Assembly (NCBI GenBank): GCA_023392475.1
Contig: JAEVZA010000194.1
Location: forward strand, 1-7,009
DNA from: Actinomycetes bacterium
GTDB taxonomy: Bacteria; Actinomycetota; Acidimicrobiia; Acidimicrobiales; Microtrichaceae
Length of the DNA: 7,009 nt
Reading direction: 5' to 3'
Below, piece by piece: positions 5,311-7,009 of this stretch. Under the pieces are notes generated by a model that worked only from the letters and a program-made list of their open reading frames with translations, was not told where the DNA came from and did no database searches. Position 1 is the first letter of the stretch, and each line of letters opens with the position of its first letter. The translations under genes were made by a program, and so were the position numbers.

Positions 5311-7009
5311 TCAGCGACCGTTCGAGCGGCCCGAGCCGTCGTCGTCGCCGAAGATCCTCGCCGCCAACGTCTCGTCCGCGTAGACGACCTGGTCGCCGCC
5401 GAGCTCCTTCGCCCGCAGCAGCCCGGCGTCGGCGACGCGCAGGATGGCGTCGCCGCTGCGGCCGACGGCCGAGTGCGTGATCCCGAACGAGCACGTGAAC
5501 TCCGGCACCTGGCTCACGGCGAGCGCCTGCGCGAGGCCGTCGCGGATGCGCTCGATCGCCTCGATGGACGTCGTCACGCTCATGTTCGGGTACACGAGGA
5601 CGAACTCCTCGCCGCCGAGCCGCGCGATCACGTCGTTGCCGCGCACCTTGTCGCGGAGCACCTGGGCGAAGAGCTGGAGCGCGCGGTCGCCGACCTCGTG
5701 GCCGTAGGTGTCGTTCAGCACCTTGAACTTGTCCAGGTCCGCGAGCACGAGCACGAACGCGGTCGAGCGCTCGATCAGCGACGCCAGCTGCGACTCGAGG
5801 AGCCGGCGGTTCGGCAGGCCGGTGAGCTTGTCGGTCGCCGCCTCGTGGCGCGAGCTCTCGAGGGCGCGGAGCGCGCCGAGCCGGTTGCCCAGCTGCGTGG
5901 CGAGCGTGGCGAGCTGGCCGACGGTGCGGTCCTCCGGCGGGTGCCGGTCGGCGGCCACCGCGTGCAGCACGCCGACGGGGCGGCCGGCGACGCTCACCGG
6001 CACGCACGCCGCCGAGCACGGGCCGTACGGCCGGTTGCGCAGCTTCGGGCACGCGTTGATCGACTCGGAGCTGTCGAACACGACCGGCTGCGCGCGCCGG
6101 ATCGCGACGCAGCCCGCGGTCTCGTCGACGGGGCAGCCGGGCCTCGGCTGGTTCGGGTTCGAGGCGACCGCCGTGAGCTCGGTCGAGCCGTGCGGCGCGA
6201 GCAGCAGCTCGACAGGTCGCTCGCCGTCGATGATGCCCAGCGCCTGCTGCGCGACCGCGTGCGCCTCGGACTCCTCGTCGGCGAGGTCGAGCGCCTCGAA
6301 GATCATGCGGCTCTGCGCGCCCCACTCCGCGTGGAGGCGGAGCCGGCGGACGTGGCGCTGGAGCGACTCGGTCGCGACGTCGAGCTCCTCGGCGAGCGCC
6401 GCGACGTCGGTCGCACCGCTCACGCCGGTGCGGGCGTCGAGGTCGCCCTGCGCCAGCGACATCGCCGTGCCGCGCATCAGGTCGACGGGCAGGTCGAGCG
6501 AGCGGCGCAGCCGCCGCTGCAGCGCCACGAGCGTGAGCGCGGTGAGCGCGACGGCCGGCACGAGCACGAGCCAGCTGAGGACGCGGTACGCGTCGGCGCG
6601 GTCGGACGCGTCGGCCGCGTCGGAGGTCAGGCCGTTGGCGAGGCTCGACCACGCATCGACGGCAGAGCGGTACGGGCGCTCGAGCGCGGGCAGCTCCCCG
6701 CCGACCGCCTGCGGATCGTCGCTAGAGCGGTCGAGCGCGTCGCTGACGTCGGCCGCGAACACGTCGCGCGCCCGGTCGGCGGCGCGCCGCTCCGCCGCAC
6801 CGTCCACCTGCGGGACGTCCGCGGCGCGCAGCTCGCCGACGCGCGTGCGCACCTCGCCGCCGCTCACGACGTCCTCACCGGCCGCTGCCGCGGCCAGCCC
6901 GTACATCCCCGACTGCACCGAGTCCGCGGCGCGCCGGCCCTCGAGCGCGGTGGCCGCGCCACCCGCGAGCTCGGCCGACGACGTGGCCTCGTGGTCCGCG
7001 GCCCAGCCG
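5311..7009 (-). CDS. Membrane diguanylate cyclase with HAMP, cysteine-rich GAF and GGEEF domains, N-terminus cut
   Basis: The frame is open from the right edge to TGA at 5311-5313 (565 residues in view); the true start lies beyond 7009. GTG at 6916-6918 is in frame but has no signal or first membrane helix after it, so it is unlikely to be the start. Residues below count from that codon. In order: a helical, probably extracytoplasmic region (up to 110); a membrane helix (115-134); HAMP (about 136-190); GAF (about 200-350) with Cys262, 270, 290, 301 and 305; and the GGDEF domain (361-516). The active site reads GGEEF at 435-439 (5602-5616), with metal ligand Asp394, guanine-site Asn402 and Asp411, and TGLPNRR at 366-372. 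RGND at 426-429 lies five residues before GGEEF, the standard inhibitory c-di-GMP site. All of this predicts an active, product-inhibited enzyme converting two GTP to c-di-GMP in response to an outer and a cytoplasmic signal. No EAL domain is present in the visible part. Confidence -1.
   Translation of the reverse strand, partial: GWAADHEATSSAELAGGAATALEGRRAADSVQSGMYGLAAAAAGEDVVSGGEVRTRVGELRAADVPQVDGAAERRAADRARDVFAADVSDALDRSSDDPQAVGGELPALERPYRSAVDAWSSLANGLTSDAADASDRADAYRVLSWLVLVPAVALTALTLVALQRRLRRSLDLPVDLMRGTAMSLAQGDLDARTGVSGATDVAALAEELDVATESLQRHVRRLRLHAEWGAQSRMIFEALDLADEESEAHAVAQQALGIIDGERPVELLLAPHGSTELTAVASNPNQPRPGCPVDETAGCVAIRRAQPVVFDSSESINACPKLRNRPYGPCSAACVPVSVAGRPVGVLHAVAADRHPPEDRTVGQLATLATQLGNRLGALRALESSRHEAATDKLTGLPNRRLLESQLASLIERSTAFVLVLADLDKFKVLNDTYGHEVGDRALQLFAQVLRDKVRGNDVIARLGGEEFVLVYPNMSVTTSIEAIERIRDGLAQALAVSQVPEFTCSFGITHSAVGRSGDAILRVADAGLLRAKELGGDQVVYADETLAARIFGDDDGSGRSNGR

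Noticed and set aside
4331..6652. Long minus-strand open frame (773 codons) spanning the peptidase gene and the cyclase gene
   Set aside because: It crosses two genes with firm motifs in other frames and is Arg/Ala/Pro-rich throughout.

Overview
The window is very GC-rich, with almost every third codon position G or C, GTG starts next to ATG starts, and weak or missing Shine-Dalgarno sites at several genes. It looks like a chromosomal segment of a high-GC actinobacterium (Actinomycetota). A deep branch such as Acidimicrobiia or Thermoleophilia is possible, but the class cannot be settled from this sequence. I see no tRNA, rRNA, CRISPR array, insertion sequence, integrase or phage gene. Codon use is even across all genes, so nothing points to recent transfer.

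Layout. Positions 1-2737 hold three genes on the minus strand, in transcription order: a six-helix cation diffusion facilitator of the ZnT9-like type (2737 to 1811), a TetR-family repressor 40 bases downstream (1771 to 1028), and a ParA-type ATPase (939 to beyond base 1). The first two are probably one operon, with the TetR protein the obvious candidate regulator. A 9-bp hairpin lies between tetR and parA, and parA may have its own promoter. Bases 2738-2925 separate divergent genes and carry a small inverted repeat next to a plausible -10 box for the transporter operon.

On the plus strand follow formamidopyrimidine-DNA glycosylase (2926-3738), with all catalytic residues and its zinc finger intact, and, after a strong hairpin and a separate promoter, a secreted coiled-coil peptidoglycan peptidase with a C-terminal M15/VanY-type domain (3944-5239). 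A 71-base convergent gap separates this from a minus-strand diguanylate cyclase (5311 to beyond 7009). That protein has an extracytoplasmic helical region, a membrane helix, HAMP, a cysteine-rich GAF domain and a GGEEF domain with an inhibitory RxxD site.

How the genes relate. They belong to separate cell functions: metal export and its control, a ParA ATPase of unknown partner, base-excision repair of oxidised guanine, cell-wall remodelling, and c-di-GMP signalling. Only the transporter/TetR pair and perhaps parA look functionally or transcriptionally coupled. I found no clearly new multi-gene system. The points most worth a second look are the cysteine-rich GAF domain, the coiled-coil/M15 fusion with a possible response-regulator site at its promoter, the atypical metal site of the transporter, and the ParA with a long C-terminal tail and no partner in view.
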